44,170 bases of DNA, from contig JAALKD010000025.1 in assembly GCA_011088215.1 (NCBI GenBank), positions 1 to 44,170 on the forward strand, written 5' to 3'. The notes under the pieces were generated by a model. It saw only the letters and a list, made by a program, of their open reading frames with translations. It searched no databases and had not been told where the DNA came from. The DNA comes from Sphingomonadales bacterium (GTDB lineage: Bacteria; Pseudomonadota; Alphaproteobacteria; Sphingomonadales; Kordiimonadaceae). Both the position numbers and the translations under genes were made by a program. Of the stretch, positions 1 through 8,446 are shown piece by piece. Every line of letters begins with the position of its first letter. The first letter of the stretch is position 1.

Positions 1-512
1 CGCCGCTCTTCCGTTCTTTTCATTCATTGATGGCGAGCGGCCTGTGGGCGCAGAGGCGCGGGGTTAACATGCTGGACGGCGGTGCACATTTTTACGGCAC
101 GTTTGAAACTGCCGACGGCGAATATGTCAGTTTCGGCGCGATTGAACCGCAGTTTATGCAAGTGTTCATCGACAAAACCGGGCTGGATGCCAGCTGGTTA
201 GCAAACCATATGAACCCAGGAGAGTGGCCGGGCCTCAGACAAGAGCTTACTGACTTGTTCAAAACAAAAACGTCAGCTCAGTGGCAGAAACTTCTTGCTG
301 GCACCGACGCCTGCTTCGCACCCATTTTGCCGTTCTGGGAGGCTCATAAGCACCCGCATAACGTGGCTCGTGAAAGCTTCGTTGAGATAGACGGACTAAC
401 GCAACCGACGCCAACGCCAAGGTTTTCGCGCACAGAGCCGGAAATAAGCAGCGGGCCCGCCAAAAACGGCGCTGATACCGACGCGATCCTTAAGGAATTG
501 GGTTTGAAATAG
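1..512 (+). CDS. CaiB/BaiF family CoA-transferase (alpha-methylacyl-CoA racemase-like), C-terminal part
   Basis: The reading frame is open from the left edge of the window (first full codon at 3) and stops with TAG at 510-512, so the N-terminal part lies outside. The visible residues GVNMLDGGAHFYGTFETADG followed by YVSFGAIEPQF match the core segment of class III CoA-transferases / alpha-methylacyl-CoA racemases (usual form LLDGGAPFYD.Y.T.DG.Y...GALEPQF). In this family the segment follows the catalytic Asp, which would be upstream of the window. Known members transfer CoA between carboxylic acids or racemise 2-methylacyl-CoAs in the cytoplasm. The substrate cannot be told from this fragment. 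The TTG/ATG at 27-32 is internal, not a true start. The gene converges with the small gene ending at 516. Confidence 0.85.
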   Translation, partial: PLFRSFHSLMASGLWAQRRGVNMLDGGAHFYGTFETADGEYVSFGAIEPQFMQVFIDKTGLDASWLANHMNPGEWPGLRQELTDLFKTKTSAQWQKLLAGTDACFAPILPFWEAHKHPHNVARESFVEIDGLTQPTPTPRFSRTEPEISSGPAKNGADTDAILKELGLK

Positions 513-515
513 CCT

Positions 516-1027
516 TTATTTTTGTGACGTCAAAAATGCGTCATATTGCTCTAGCAGCTGGCTTGCCAGCGAATTGGCAATCGCCAAATGTTGCTGAAAC
601 ATTTGGATCGCCTCATGGGCATCTTCAGGCCGCTGTGCAGCGATTGTTAATTCGGTGTAACGCTGAAAAATAAACCGCACATAATCGGCATAGTACGCCT
701 GACTGTCATACAGTCTGGCCAAAACGGACACTGTTTCAATTGGCATGTGACCGATGGCCTGCGTCATCTGCGCGGACCGCCAAGCAGCATCGCTGGTACT
801 GCCGCCCGAAATGATCAAATGCTGGGCAATTTGGTTGATCGCAATATCACCGCTTGCCAGTGCAGTCCGCAATCCTTCTATCCGGCCACTGTTTTCATCA
901 ATAGCTGCTTTTAGTTCGGTCTGATTTTCGGTGACCTCGATGGTTATGCGGACAACAAAATCGTCAGCCCGATGGCGATTTCAAAACCGGCTTTGCCCCA
1001 GCGAGCAACGAAATTTTCCTTAGCCAT
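516..1027 (-). pseudogene. Small hypothetical protein gene, apparently frameshifted near its 5' end
   Basis: An ATG at 1027-1025 is preceded by a strong Shine-Dalgarno (AGGGGGAAG, just upstream) and reads MAKENFVARWGKAGFEIAIG before stopping after 27 codons. A second frame, opening just before codon 20 of the first, continues as RADDFVVRITIEVTENQTEL and then about 130 more residues to 516, with no plausible start codon until a TTG at 872. The simplest reading is one gene with a 1-base indel near 965-970. The repaired protein would be about 170 aa: a short possibly hydrophobic N-terminus followed by a helical domain. I do not recognise the family. It may be an indel error in the assembly or a real lesion. 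Confidence 0.5.
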
Positions 1028-1108
1028 TTCTTCCCCCTGAAATTTGCATACTATTGCATTTAAGCTGTCCCAAATGGTTTTTCAACGCCGGGCTCGCTGC
1101 AAGGGGAG

Positions 1109-2551
1109 TCAGTTTTTAATGCTGGCGAGCGCCGCCAGCGCCGCAGCGCGGGCCTTTTTGCGGTCAATGATTGGCTTGGGGTAGGTCTCCCCCAGCGTCA
1201 CACCCGCCAATTCCAGCACGTCTTCGGGCGCACTGGATGGACAGTGGATATATTTGTCAGGCATGGCGGCCAGTTCGGGCACAAACCGGCGTACATACTC
1301 ACCAGCCTTATCGAATTTTTCGCCCTGGGTTGTAGGGTTGAAGATGCGGAAGTACGGCGAGGCATCAGCGCCGCAGCCCGCTACCCATTGCCAGCTGGCG
1401 ATGTTGTTGGCGAAATCCGCATCAACCAGCGTGTCCCAAAACCAGGCCTCACCCTCGTGCCAGTGCCACAGCAAGTCTTTGACTAAAAACGACGCGGCAA
1501 TCATCCGTACCCTGTTATGCATCCAACCGGTTTGCCACAGCTGGCGCATGCCGGCATCGATGATCGGGAACCCAGTTTGACCCTTTTGCCACGCGTGCAC
1601 CAAGTCACTGTTGCCCTCACCCCATGGGAATTTATTGAACTGTTCGCGCATGGGATGACTTTGCATATTTGGAAAGTTAAACAGCAGATGCGCGGAAAAT
1701 TCGCGCCAGCCAAGCTCGCGCAGGAAATGCGCACCGCCCGTGACAATCGCTTCATTAGCCGCCATGTGTTTTTTGGCTTCAAACCAAAGGGTCCGCGGCG
1801 AAATCTCGCCGAACGCCAAATGCGGCGACAAACTAGAAGTGGCATTTGTGGCCGGGAAATCACGCGCTTGCTTGTAACTTTGCACCGGACCATCCAGGAA
1901 GTCAGCCAACCGCTCGCGCGCAGCAACCTCACCAGGCTGCCAATGCGCGGCTATCGGCTCCGCCCAATGGGCGGGTTTCGGCTCAAGCCCCAGCGAATCA
2001 ATGGCTTCGCTGGTTGGCCAGTGTTCAGGGGCAGGAATAGCTTTGGGCGCCGGTTGCGGCTCAGTAGCGTCAATCAATTCGGAAGCCGTGCGCCAAAAGG
2101 GGGTAAACACTGTATATTTAGTGTCGGTTTTCGTGCGCACCATCTCTGGTTCCAGCAGCAAATGCCCGCCGAAACGCCGACATTGAACGTTCTTTTTTTC
2201 CAACATCTCATGCAATGACTGCTCGCTCATAGCGGCGGCAGGCGTATAGCCACGGGTCAGAAAAACTCCCGTCGCACCAACTTCAGCGACAAGTTTGGCG
2301 ATGCAATCTGTGGTATTACCACTACGAACAATCAAATCGCTACCGCATCTACGCAGGTCGTCACGTAGCGCTTTCAGCGACTGCAACAACCACCATTTTG
2401 ACGCTGCCCCTAGCGGGCGAACTTTCGGCGATTGTTCGTCAAATATATAGACCGGAATTACTGGCCCACGGGTCACAACGGCTGCCAGCAACGCCGCATT
2501 GTCTGCCAAGCGCAGAGTGTTTGAAAATAGTACAATTGTTGCAGAAGCCAT
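1109..2551 (-). CDS. phr: Deoxyribodipyrimidine photo-lyase (class I CPD photolyase/cryptochrome family)
   Basis: Blue-light-dependent flavoenzyme that splits cyclobutane pyrimidine dimers in DNA. The 480-residue protein has the N-terminal Rossmann antenna domain (VLFSNTLRLADNAAL, the usual W.RxDLRxxDN region with Ser-Asn in place of the charged residues) and the C-terminal FAD domain with SYKQARDFPA, TSSLSPHLAFGEISPR, FLRELGWREF, WQKGQTGFPIIDAGMRQL and WMHNRVRMI. These are the standard FAD/DNA-binding blocks, and length is normal. I chose the ATG at 2551 over an upstream TTG at 2563 because homology begins at once after it. It follows the symporter gene by 33 bp in the same direction. The bacterial CPD photolyase assignment is firm at family level; a cryptochrome-like role is less likely. 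Confidence 0.93.
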   Translation of the reverse strand: MASATIVLFSNTLRLADNAALLAAVVTRGPVIPVYIFDEQSPKVRPLGAASKWWLLQSLKALRDDLRRCGSDLIVRSGNTTDCIAKLVAEVGATGVFLTRGYTPAAAMSEQSLHEMLEKKNVQCRRFGGHLLLEPEMVRTKTDTKYTVFTPFWRTASELIDATEPQPAPKAIPAPEHWPTSEAIDSLGLEPKPAHWAEPIAAHWQPGEVAARERLADFLDGPVQSYKQARDFPATNATSSLSPHLAFGEISPRTLWFEAKKHMAANEAIVTGGAHFLRELGWREFSAHLLFNFPNMQSHPMREQFNKFPWGEGNSDLVHAWQKGQTGFPIIDAGMRQLWQTGWMHNRVRMIAASFLVKDLLWHWHEGEAWFWDTLVDADFANNIASWQWVAGCGADASPYFRIFNPTTQGEKFDKAGEYVRRFVPELAAMPDKYIHCPSSAPEDVLELAGVTLGETYPKPIIDRKKARAAALAALASIKN

Positions 2552-2584
2552 ATACCGAACCAACCTGTTACGTGGATCAATACG

Positions 2585-4069
2585 TTATAGTTCCAATATC
2601 CGATCAATATCTTTCGGCAATGGCTTGGGTTTTTCAGCCAGCGACACCGCAATGAAAATAATCATCGAGCTTAACATGGCCAAAAACCCGCCGGAGATGC
2701 CGTAAGGAATTTTGATCGCCCACAGCTGAATGGCAAAATTGATTGCCAGACTAAGACTAATGGCGGCAACGGCTGCCCTGGCGCTGGCCTGTTTCCAATT
2801 CAGCCCGATCAGTACCACCGGCACTAATGCAGCGGCGAACGTACCCCAGCCAAAAGCACCCAACAAGGCCACCAATTGGCCGCTATAGAGCGCTATGGTC
2901 GCGGCGATAACCGACAAGATAATAGTCGCCGAACGCGCCCAAAATAGTTCATTGTCGAGCGACCGTCCACGCAGGGCTTTGGGAATGTCATGAATGACCG
3001 CCGCCGCTCCAATGTTGAGGAAACCATCCGCCGTTGACATAATCGCCGCAAACAGCCCAGCAAAAACAATGCCTGCAAGTATGGGATGCGCGTAGGTAGA
3101 CAAAAACTCCGGCGCGGCCTGATCAGCATTACCCAGCGGAAGACCAACATCGCCCAGCACAAGTGCGCGCATAATCACTCCAACCGATATCCACAGCATA
3201 GCTGCAATCACATAGCCGAACACCGTCATTGGCAGGATGATCTTATTGTCTGACAGGTTGCGGTTCATCATCATTTTAGTCGCCACATGTGGCTGACCCG
3301 CGAGCCCAAGACCGAACAGAAAATACCATGACAACGACGCCATCGCCCCCAGCGTGCCGAAAGGCATAATGTCTTCGCCGTCATTAGCCAGCAAGATACC
3401 CGTGGCTTCTGCAAATCCGCCCTCGAATACGTGAGCGGCGGTGATGACAACCAACGCGCCGGCGATAATCATCACGATGCCCTGCACCAAATCAGTGTAA
3501 ACTGAGGCAACAATACCGCCGGTAACACAGTAGAAGATCAATACAGTAGACGAGATGACCACACTGGCAACCAGGCTGATGTCGGCGAACATGTCAGTGC
3601 CCTGCAAAATTGACTGCAGCACCAGTCCCATCGCGAGTAGTTGGGTGGCGAGAAGGCCGAGCACACCAAGCAGGATTGTCCCGGCTGTTAAAAGCCGGGC
3701 GGCTTCGCTGCCATAGCGGGCAAATACAATATCAGGCAGCGACATGGAATTGCGTACCTCGGCGATCATACGGATGCGTTTAGCAATCAGGTAATAACCG
3801 GTGGCAAAGCCAAGGGCTGAACATACCGCCATCCAAATAGAACTCAAGCCGGTGGCATAAACCAAGCCCGGGCCGCCGACAAAACCAAAGCCTGACAGCG
3901 TGGAGGAAAACACTGCAAGGCTGACAACCATTGGCCCCAGGCCCCGGCCCGCCACAAAAAAGTCACCGGCTGATTTGGTGCGGCGCATCGCCCAAATGCC
4001 GACCCAAATGCAAATGCCCATATAAAGCGCGACGAAGCCTAAAATGATGGGTTGGCGAAACTCTTCCAT
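2585..4069 (-). CDS. Sodium:solute symporter (SSS family)
   Basis: A 494-residue integral membrane protein with about 13 hydrophobic segments. It begins with a TM helix followed by RRTKSAGDFFVAGRGLGPM, the typical SSS cytoplasmic loop (..DFFLAGR.L...), then VSLAVFSSTLSGFGFVGGPG, the region lining the sodium and substrate sites. ADGFLNIGAAAVIHDIPKAL near residue 350 is the SSS TM8 region (..D..L......DI). The substrate cannot be inferred. Its start codon shares one base with the stop of the upstream gene (TGATG at 4071-4067), so it is translationally coupled to the small membrane protein at 4069-4629 and the two probably form one transporter. The two hydrophobic proteins fit the SSS-plus-small-subunit pattern known for PanF/YhdT and ActP/YjcH. 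Confidence 0.88.
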   Translation of the reverse strand: MEEFRQPIILGFVALYMGICIWVGIWAMRRTKSAGDFFVAGRGLGPMVVSLAVFSSTLSGFGFVGGPGLVYATGLSSIWMAVCSALGFATGYYLIAKRIRMIAEVRNSMSLPDIVFARYGSEAARLLTAGTILLGVLGLLATQLLAMGLVLQSILQGTDMFADISLVASVVISSTVLIFYCVTGGIVASVYTDLVQGIVMIIAGALVVITAAHVFEGGFAEATGILLANDGEDIMPFGTLGAMASLSWYFLFGLGLAGQPHVATKMMMNRNLSDNKIILPMTVFGYVIAAMLWISVGVIMRALVLGDVGLPLGNADQAAPEFLSTYAHPILAGIVFAGLFAAIMSTADGFLNIGAAAVIHDIPKALRGRSLDNELFWARSATIILSVIAATIALYSGQLVALLGAFGWGTFAAALVPVVLIGLNWKQASARAAVAAISLSLAINFAIQLWAIKIPYGISGGFLAMLSSMIIFIAVSLAEKPKPLPKDIDRILEL

Positions 4070-4629
4070 CAGTTTGCCTCCCGATCTGCTGAGTTTTGAG
4101 CCTCAACTTCTCTTACCAGCTCTTTAAAAGCTGCCTCGTCGTCGGGGTGTAGAAAATAACGCCTGAAGGCGACCGCGTAAAACACATCAAAGATGGCAAA
4201 GCTGCCCCAAATGCCCCAGAACATCCAGTTTGTCGGCACCGGGAAGCCAAACACCACCCGGGTTTGCCCGGTGGTCAAATAAGCTTCATACCCTGAGAAA
4301 AGCATCACCCAAACAAACAACGCAAAGGCAATACCAACGCCGAAGCATAACCGCAACAGCCAGTCACGTCGGTGAGCAGGCACGCCCATGTATAGAAGGG
4401 TTCCCGCAAGCAAAATAACAGCTACCTGAAAATAGTAGGGTGCTTTGCCAATTGCACTGAGCTTTTCAGCGCCATCTCCGCCCACTGATAGGCCGGCAAT
4501 TGTCGGGTGAGCTGTACCGCTGGCACCGATTGGCGCGTCACTGGTCAGGACAAAAATGGTAATGCCTGCAATAACCAGCAACAATGCGAACACAAGATGA
4601 ATTGGTTTCACAAGATAAATTAGCTTCAC
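4069..4629 (-). CDS. Small membrane protein paired with the SSS symporter (putative accessory subunit)
   Basis: A 186-residue protein with about four hydrophobic helices: residues 11-29 (FALLLVIAGITIFVLTS), about 66-83, about 93-113 and about 133-153, ending in an acidic cytoplasmic tail (HPDDEAAFKELVREVEAQNS). The first two helices are separated by a Gly-rich, probably periplasmic loop. The start is GTG at 4629, preceded by GGAGGGGAG; an ATG is not available nearby. It overlaps the start of the symporter gene by one base. I do not recognise a named family. Gene order and coupling suggest a partner or stabilising subunit of the transporter. It could instead be an independent membrane protein. 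Confidence 0.75.
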   Translation of the reverse strand: MKLIYLVKPIHLVFALLLVIAGITIFVLTSDAPIGASGTAHPTIAGLSVGGDGAEKLSAIGKAPYYFQVAVILLAGTLLYMGVPAHRRDWLLRLCFGVGIAFALFVWVMLFSGYEAYLTTGQTRVVFGFPVPTNWMFWGIWGSFAIFDVFYAVAFRRYFLHPDDEAAFKELVREVEAQNSADREAN

Positions 4630-4717
4630 AGGCGGTCTCCCCTCCGCAGATTCTCGCGAACCTGCGCCCGCCTTTACCAGCCAACCTAGAGGGTTCGCCG
4701 CTTGTTGGTCAAGCCAT

Positions 4718-4735
4718 ATTCAACGATTGTTGAAT
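4718..4735. repeat. Short perfect inverted repeat between MOSC and symporter genes
   Basis: ATTCAAC-gatt-GTTGAAT, 7-bp perfect arms with a 4-bp loop, followed on the plus strand by TTTTT. It lies just past the end of the minus-strand MOSC gene and about 90 bp upstream of the symporter unit. The T-run is on the wrong side to serve as an intrinsic terminator of MOSC, so it may be a weak plus-strand terminator or a regulator site. The region 4630-4737 holds nothing else that I can identify. Confidence 0.35.
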
Positions 4736-4737
4736 TT

Positions 4738-5217
4738 TTATGATGAACGCCGAGAAAGCGGTTCGACAATTGACCCCACTGCTACCTCGCCGCCTTCAAC
4801 AACCTCAGCGGTCAAGCCGCCGTGGCCACGAACAGCATTATACCCGCCTTTGCCCAGGGTTTTTTCCATGAAACTGCACGGCGCGCATAGACCTGTCGTA
4901 CGCAGAACCACGCCACCAACCCTGATTTCATGATGTCGCAGAGCGAGAAGATTGATGCCAGAGACCAGTATGTTTCGCCGCAACAGATCAGGAGGCACAC
5001 TATCAAGCCCGGCAAGTGCAGCAATTACTGGTAAATGCTCCATCTGGATCAGTGTAACTGCACGTTTGCCCGGATTTTCGCGCCTGTCGCCTACTAGACC
5101 ACTTTCAGCAACGATGGCCGTTTCCACCACTTGCATCGGCGCTTTGCGCGCAGGTCGCAGCCCGATCCATTCCACTCGTCCGCTCGATGCGAATGATTCC
5201 AACAAATCTTTGAGCAT
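4738..5217 (-). CDS. MOSC domain-containing protein
   Basis: A 159-residue single-domain protein. MOSC domains are the C-terminal domains of eukaryotic molybdenum cofactor sulfurases, and stand-alone bacterial forms such as YiiM are linked to Mo cofactor chemistry and detoxification of N-hydroxylated compounds. The sequence shows the family landmarks: the opening VEWIGLRPARKAPMQVV, GLVGDRREN.GKRAVTLIQ, the central LLRRNILVSGINL and the Cys-containing GLCAPCSFMEKTLGKGGYNA with VRGHGGLTAEV. The conserved Cys is usually the functional residue. It follows eda by 70 bp in the same direction and may be the last gene of the ED operon, although no metabolic link is obvious. The precise substrate is unknown. 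Confidence 0.85.
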   Translation of the reverse strand: MLKDLLESFASSGRVEWIGLRPARKAPMQVVETAIVAESGLVGDRRENPGKRAVTLIQMEHLPVIAALAGLDSVPPDLLRRNILVSGINLLALRHHEIRVGGVVLRTTGLCAPCSFMEKTLGKGGYNAVRGHGGLTAEVVEGGEVAVGSIVEPLSRRSS

Positions 5218-5287
5218 ACTCTGTCCTGCAAACGGTTGATCATCGACGCTGATCCGGCACGTATCCGCCAGCGGCGTTCGATCAAGT

Positions 5288-5911
5288 CTACAATTCTAAT
5301 GCTGCAGAAGCCAAATCACGAACTCTGTCCAGGTCAATTTTTCCGTCGGTGCCGCGCGGCGTGATCCACGATCCGCCAACAGTCGGCACGTTGTCCAGCG
5401 CCAGATAGTCCGGTGCCGTTGCCGCCGATATGCCACCAGTGGGACAAAATTCGATGTCAGGCAATACGCTGCCTGCGGCCTTCAAAAAACCTGGCCCGCC
5501 AGACAGCGACGCTGGGAAAAACTTAAGGGCCGCAAACCCCATATCGCGCGCCGTCATGGCCTCCGATAAAGTGGAAACACCCGGCAAGAAAGCCCAGCCC
5601 ATTGCTCGAACCGAACTACCCAGTTCTTTGGTTAACCCCGGACTGACACCAAAGGTAGCGCCGGCATTGCGCGCAGCTTTTGCCAAATCAGGTGACAGAA
5701 TTGTTCCCGCCCCAACGATGGCATCACTTGCCAGGTCAGCCTTCACCGCCTTGATGGCATCCAGTGCTGTAGCGTGGCGCAGGGTAATTTCAAAAACCCT
5801 CACCCCCACCTCGTAGAGAACCCGGCACACCCCCAGCGCCTCCTCGACTCTTTCAAATGCCAGCACCGGCATAACCGGTGACTGCGATAATACATTCTGA
5901 ACGCTTGTCAT
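5288..5911 (-). CDS. eda: 2-dehydro-3-deoxy-6-phosphogluconate aldolase (KDPG aldolase)
   Basis: Cytoplasmic class I aldolase that cleaves KDPG into pyruvate and glyceraldehyde-3-phosphate, the last step of the Entner-Doudoroff pathway. At 207 aa it has normal length. The Schiff-base Lys lies in FAALKFFPAS; the general acid/base Glu in VFEITLRHATAL; VGAGTILSPD and FCPTGGISAATAPDYLAL are the phosphate-binding loops. It starts 18 bp after edd in the same direction, so the two are cotranscribed as in most proteobacteria. A second aldolase of the same superfamily, specific for the galactose epimer, lies at 31986. The two differ clearly around the Lys (FFPAS here, MFPAS there), which supports separate roles. 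Confidence 0.96.
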   Translation of the reverse strand: MTSVQNVLSQSPVMPVLAFERVEEALGVCRVLYEVGVRVFEITLRHATALDAIKAVKADLASDAIVGAGTILSPDLAKAARNAGATFGVSPGLTKELGSSVRAMGWAFLPGVSTLSEAMTARDMGFAALKFFPASLSGGPGFLKAAGSVLPDIEFCPTGGISAATAPDYLALDNVPTVGGSWITPRGTDGKIDLDRVRDLASAALEL

Positions 5912-5929
5912 TTACCTTGCCTATCTTCG

Positions 5930-7729
5930 TTAAAATATTGACCCGCCAACATCGGCAGTTGCCACAGTGCCCCGCATGGTCTCAAACAAGTCGCGGCCAT
6001 ATGTTTGAAGCTGCGACGGCCCCTCTGAGGCTGTGCGCGCCTCCAGTTCGTCCGCATCCACCAATATTTCAAGGACGCTGCTTTCCGGGTCCAGACGGAT
6101 CACATCACCGTCCTGTATTTTTGCGATCATTCCACCTGATGCCGCCTCGGGTGACACATGGATAGCCGACGGCACCTTACCCGATGCCCCAGACATACGG
6201 CCGTCGGTCACCAACGCGACTTTGAAACCCTTGTCCTGCAGAACACCCAGGCTTGGGGTCAGCTTATGCAGTTCGGGCATGCCGTTGGCCTTAGGCCCCT
6301 GAAAACGAATAACACCGACAAAGTCGCGCTCCAGCTTGCCAGCTTTATAAGCCGCAAGCATCTCGTCCTGATCTTCAAACACCAGGGCCGGTGCTTCCAC
6401 CAAGCGGTTTTCGGGCTTAACTGCGGAGATTTTCATCACCGCCTGACCAAGTGTACCTTTCATAACCGCAAGGCCGCCTGACGGCTGGAACGGGTCTGAA
6501 ACTGTTCGCAGAATAAGGGGCTCATCAGACTTTTCAGGTGAAGCTTTCCAGGCCAAACCATCGTCCTCCAGCCTCGGCATCGCAGCAAAAGGTTGCATGC
6601 CCTTGCCTACAACTGTCTGAATATCGGCATGTAACAAGCCCGCAGACAATAGCTGTGAGATAACAAACGGCGTGCCACCCGCATCGTGGAAAGCGTTCAC
6701 ATCTGCAAGACCGTTGGGGTATACGCGCGCTAGTAGCGGTATAATTTCAGACAGGTCAGCAAAGTCCTGCCAATTAACCTGAATGCCCGCCCGCGCCGCA
6801 ATAGCAACAATATGCAGAGTGTGGTTGGTGGAACCGCCGGTCGCCAACAAGCCAATAATTCCGTTGATGATCGATTCGGCCGTGACCATATCGGCCAAAC
6901 CAACTTTATTGTCGGCGTTGCTCAGGTTAACCATAGCATCAGCGGCGGCGCAGTCCAGCGCGGTGCGTAGCGGGTCGTCCGGGTTAACAAAACTGCTACC
7001 GGGAAGCTGCAGGCCCATCATCTCCAACATCATCTGGTTCGAGTTAGCAGTGCCGTAAAATGTGCAGGTACCCGGGCTGTGATAGGCCTTGGATTCGCTT
7101 TCCAACAATTCGGTACGGCCCACTTCACCGGTGACATATTTCTGGCGAACCTTGACCTTTTCAGTGTTGGAAATACCAGTAGGCATTGGCCCGGCGGGCA
7201 CAAAAATAAACGGCAAATGACCAAACGACAGTGCGCCCATCAACAGGCCTGGCACGATTTTGTCGCAAATACCAAACAGCATACCGCCGTCGAACACATT
7301 GTGGGTCATGGCAATGGCTGTCGACATAGCGATCACGTCGCGGCTGAACAGCGAAAGTTCCATACCGCTCTGGCCCTGGGTTACGCCGTCACACATGGCG
7401 GGAACCCCGCCCGCCATCTGCGAAACCGCCCCTGCATCATCAAGCGCCCGTTTCATCTGGTCAAGCTTGGCATGATAAGGCTGATGCGCCGAGAGCATAT
7501 CATTGTAGGAGCTGACAATGGCAACGTTGGCTACACCGTCAGCGATCAGTTGCGCCTTTTCGTTTTCCGAGCATGCGGCGATCGCATGGGCTATGTTCCC
7601 GCAAGATAACCGTGGTCGCGCCCTGCCCTGATCGCGCATGGCGTCGATACGCTCCTCATAATTCTTGCGGCTTTCAAGTGAGCGCTTCTTTACCCGGTCA
7701 GTAATTTCTAACAGTTTTGAATTGGTCAT
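5930..7729 (-). CDS. edd: Phosphogluconate dehydratase
   Basis: Dehydrates 6-phosphogluconate to KDPG in the ED pathway. The 599-residue protein belongs to the IlvD/Edd iron-sulfur dehydratase family. The cluster cysteines are visible in [20 protein letters not shown] and [15 protein letters not shown], with further family blocks in [12 protein letters not shown] and [19 protein letters not shown]. The length and the subfamily form ([20 protein letters not shown]) fit Edd rather than IlvD. I chose the ATG at 7729, which follows GGAAG, over an upstream in-frame TTG. It lies 21 bp after pgl and 18 bp before eda. Edd does not normally act on non-phosphorylated galactonate, so it probably does not fill the missing dehydratase step of the galactose module. 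Confidence 0.96.
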   Translation of the reverse strand: MTNSKLLEITDRVKKRSLESRKNYEERIDAMRDQGRARPRLSCGNIAHAIAACSENEKAQLIADGVANVAIVSSYNDMLSAHQPYHAKLDQMKRALDDAGAVSQMAGGVPAMCDGVTQGQSGMELSLFSRDVIAMSTAIAMTHNVFDGGMLFGICDKIVPGLLMGALSFGHLPFIFVPAGPMPTGISNTEKVKVRQKYVTGEVGRTELLESESKAYHSPGTCTFYGTANSNQMMLEMMGLQLPGSSFVNPDDPLRTALDCAAADAMVNLSNADNKVGLADMVTAESIINGIIGLLATGGSTNHTLHIVAIAARAGIQVNWQDFADLSEIIPLLARVYPNGLADVNAFHDAGGTPFVISQLLSAGLLHADIQTVVGKGMQPFAAMPRLEDDGLAWKASPEKSDEPLILRTVSDPFQPSGGLAVMKGTLGQAVMKISAVKPENRLVEAPALVFEDQDEMLAAYKAGKLERDFVGVIRFQGPKANGMPELHKLTPSLGVLQDKGFKVALVTDGRMSGASGKVPSAIHVSPEAASGGMIAKIQDGDVIRLDPESSVLEILVDADELEARTASEGPSQLQTYGRDLFETMRGTVATADVGGSIF

Positions 7730-7750
7730 TTTTTCTTCCAAAAAACGCCA

Positions 7751-8446
7751 TTACGGCGCCCAATACACATCAAAAGGTTTCATCTTGTGCAGCCGCCCAA
7801 CCGGTAGGTCAGAATTTGGCTGCAATGCCTCATCCAGTACTTGTTTCTTATGGGCACCTGTGACCATCAAGGTCACATGCGGCGCGCGCGCGATCGCTGC
7901 TGCAGACAAGCTCATGCGCTCAACCTCATCGCCTGTAACCTCGCTGCGAATAGCCTTTAGGGCGACACAGGTATCAGCGGCGGGGTCGAAGGCGGCAGCT
8001 AAGCCCTCTGCGCCAGGAAACAGAGATGCGGTGTGACCGTCAGGGCCGAGGCCCAGCAAAATGCTGTCAAATGGCTGAACAAGTCTATTATAGCGCATAT
8101 TAACCACAGTTACTGCCTCAACTGCTGCGGCCTGATCGGTTTTCATACCGGTAATTGTAGCCGCCACAGCTTTCCCACCCCGAAGGTTGGCCCCTACGAA
8201 AGCCTCATTGGAACGCGGATGATTCAGTGCCACCCACCTTTCGTCAACAAGGGCAACGTCGATTGCGTTCCAAGGCAGCGGTTCATTTTGCATCGCCTGA
8301 AACAAGGGTGCCGGTGTTGAACCGCCCGACACCGCCCAGCTGGCACGTCGCCCTGTGGCAATCGCTGCCGCCAACCTTGTGCTAATGGCTGAGGTCAGCG
8401 CTGTAACCATGGCTTCGCGGCTGTCAAACCAGTGCCAGTTAGCCAT
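7751..8446 (-). CDS. pgl: 6-phosphogluconolactonase (SOL/DevB type)
   Basis: Hydrolyses 6-phosphogluconolactone, the product of glucose-6-phosphate dehydrogenase, to 6-phosphogluconate. The 231-residue protein has the landmarks of the SOL/DevB family: AVSGGSTPAPLFQAM near the N-terminus (phosphate loop), VALVDERWVALNHPRSNEAF, ILLGLGPDGHTASLFPG with the catalytic His, and APHVTLMVTGAHKKQVLDEA near the C-terminus. The ATG at 8446 overlaps the zwf stop by 8 bp, which implies translational coupling and makes it a better start than 8491. It is unrelated in fold to the SMP-30-type lactonase at 22850. Confidence 0.95.
   Translation of the reverse strand: MANWHWFDSREAMVTALTSAISTRLAAAIATGRRASWAVSGGSTPAPLFQAMQNEPLPWNAIDVALVDERWVALNHPRSNEAFVGANLRGGKAVAATITGMKTDQAAAVEAVTVVNMRYNRLVQPFDSILLGLGPDGHTASLFPGAEGLAAAFDPAADTCVALKAIRSEVTGDEVERMSLSAAAIARAPHVTLMVTGAHKKQVLDEALQPNSDLPVGRLHKMKPFDVYWAP

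Noticed and set aside
1517..2218. 233-codon open frame on the plus strand opposite the photolyase
   Set aside because: Lies wholly antisense to a clear photolyase gene; composition is Arg/Pro-rich and no family is recognisable.
4718..4735. Inverted repeat as intrinsic terminator of the MOSC gene
   Set aside because: The T-run is on the plus-strand side, the wrong end for a minus-strand transcript.
7079..7609. 176-codon open frame opposite edd
   Set aside because: Shadow of the Edd gene; no recognisable motif.
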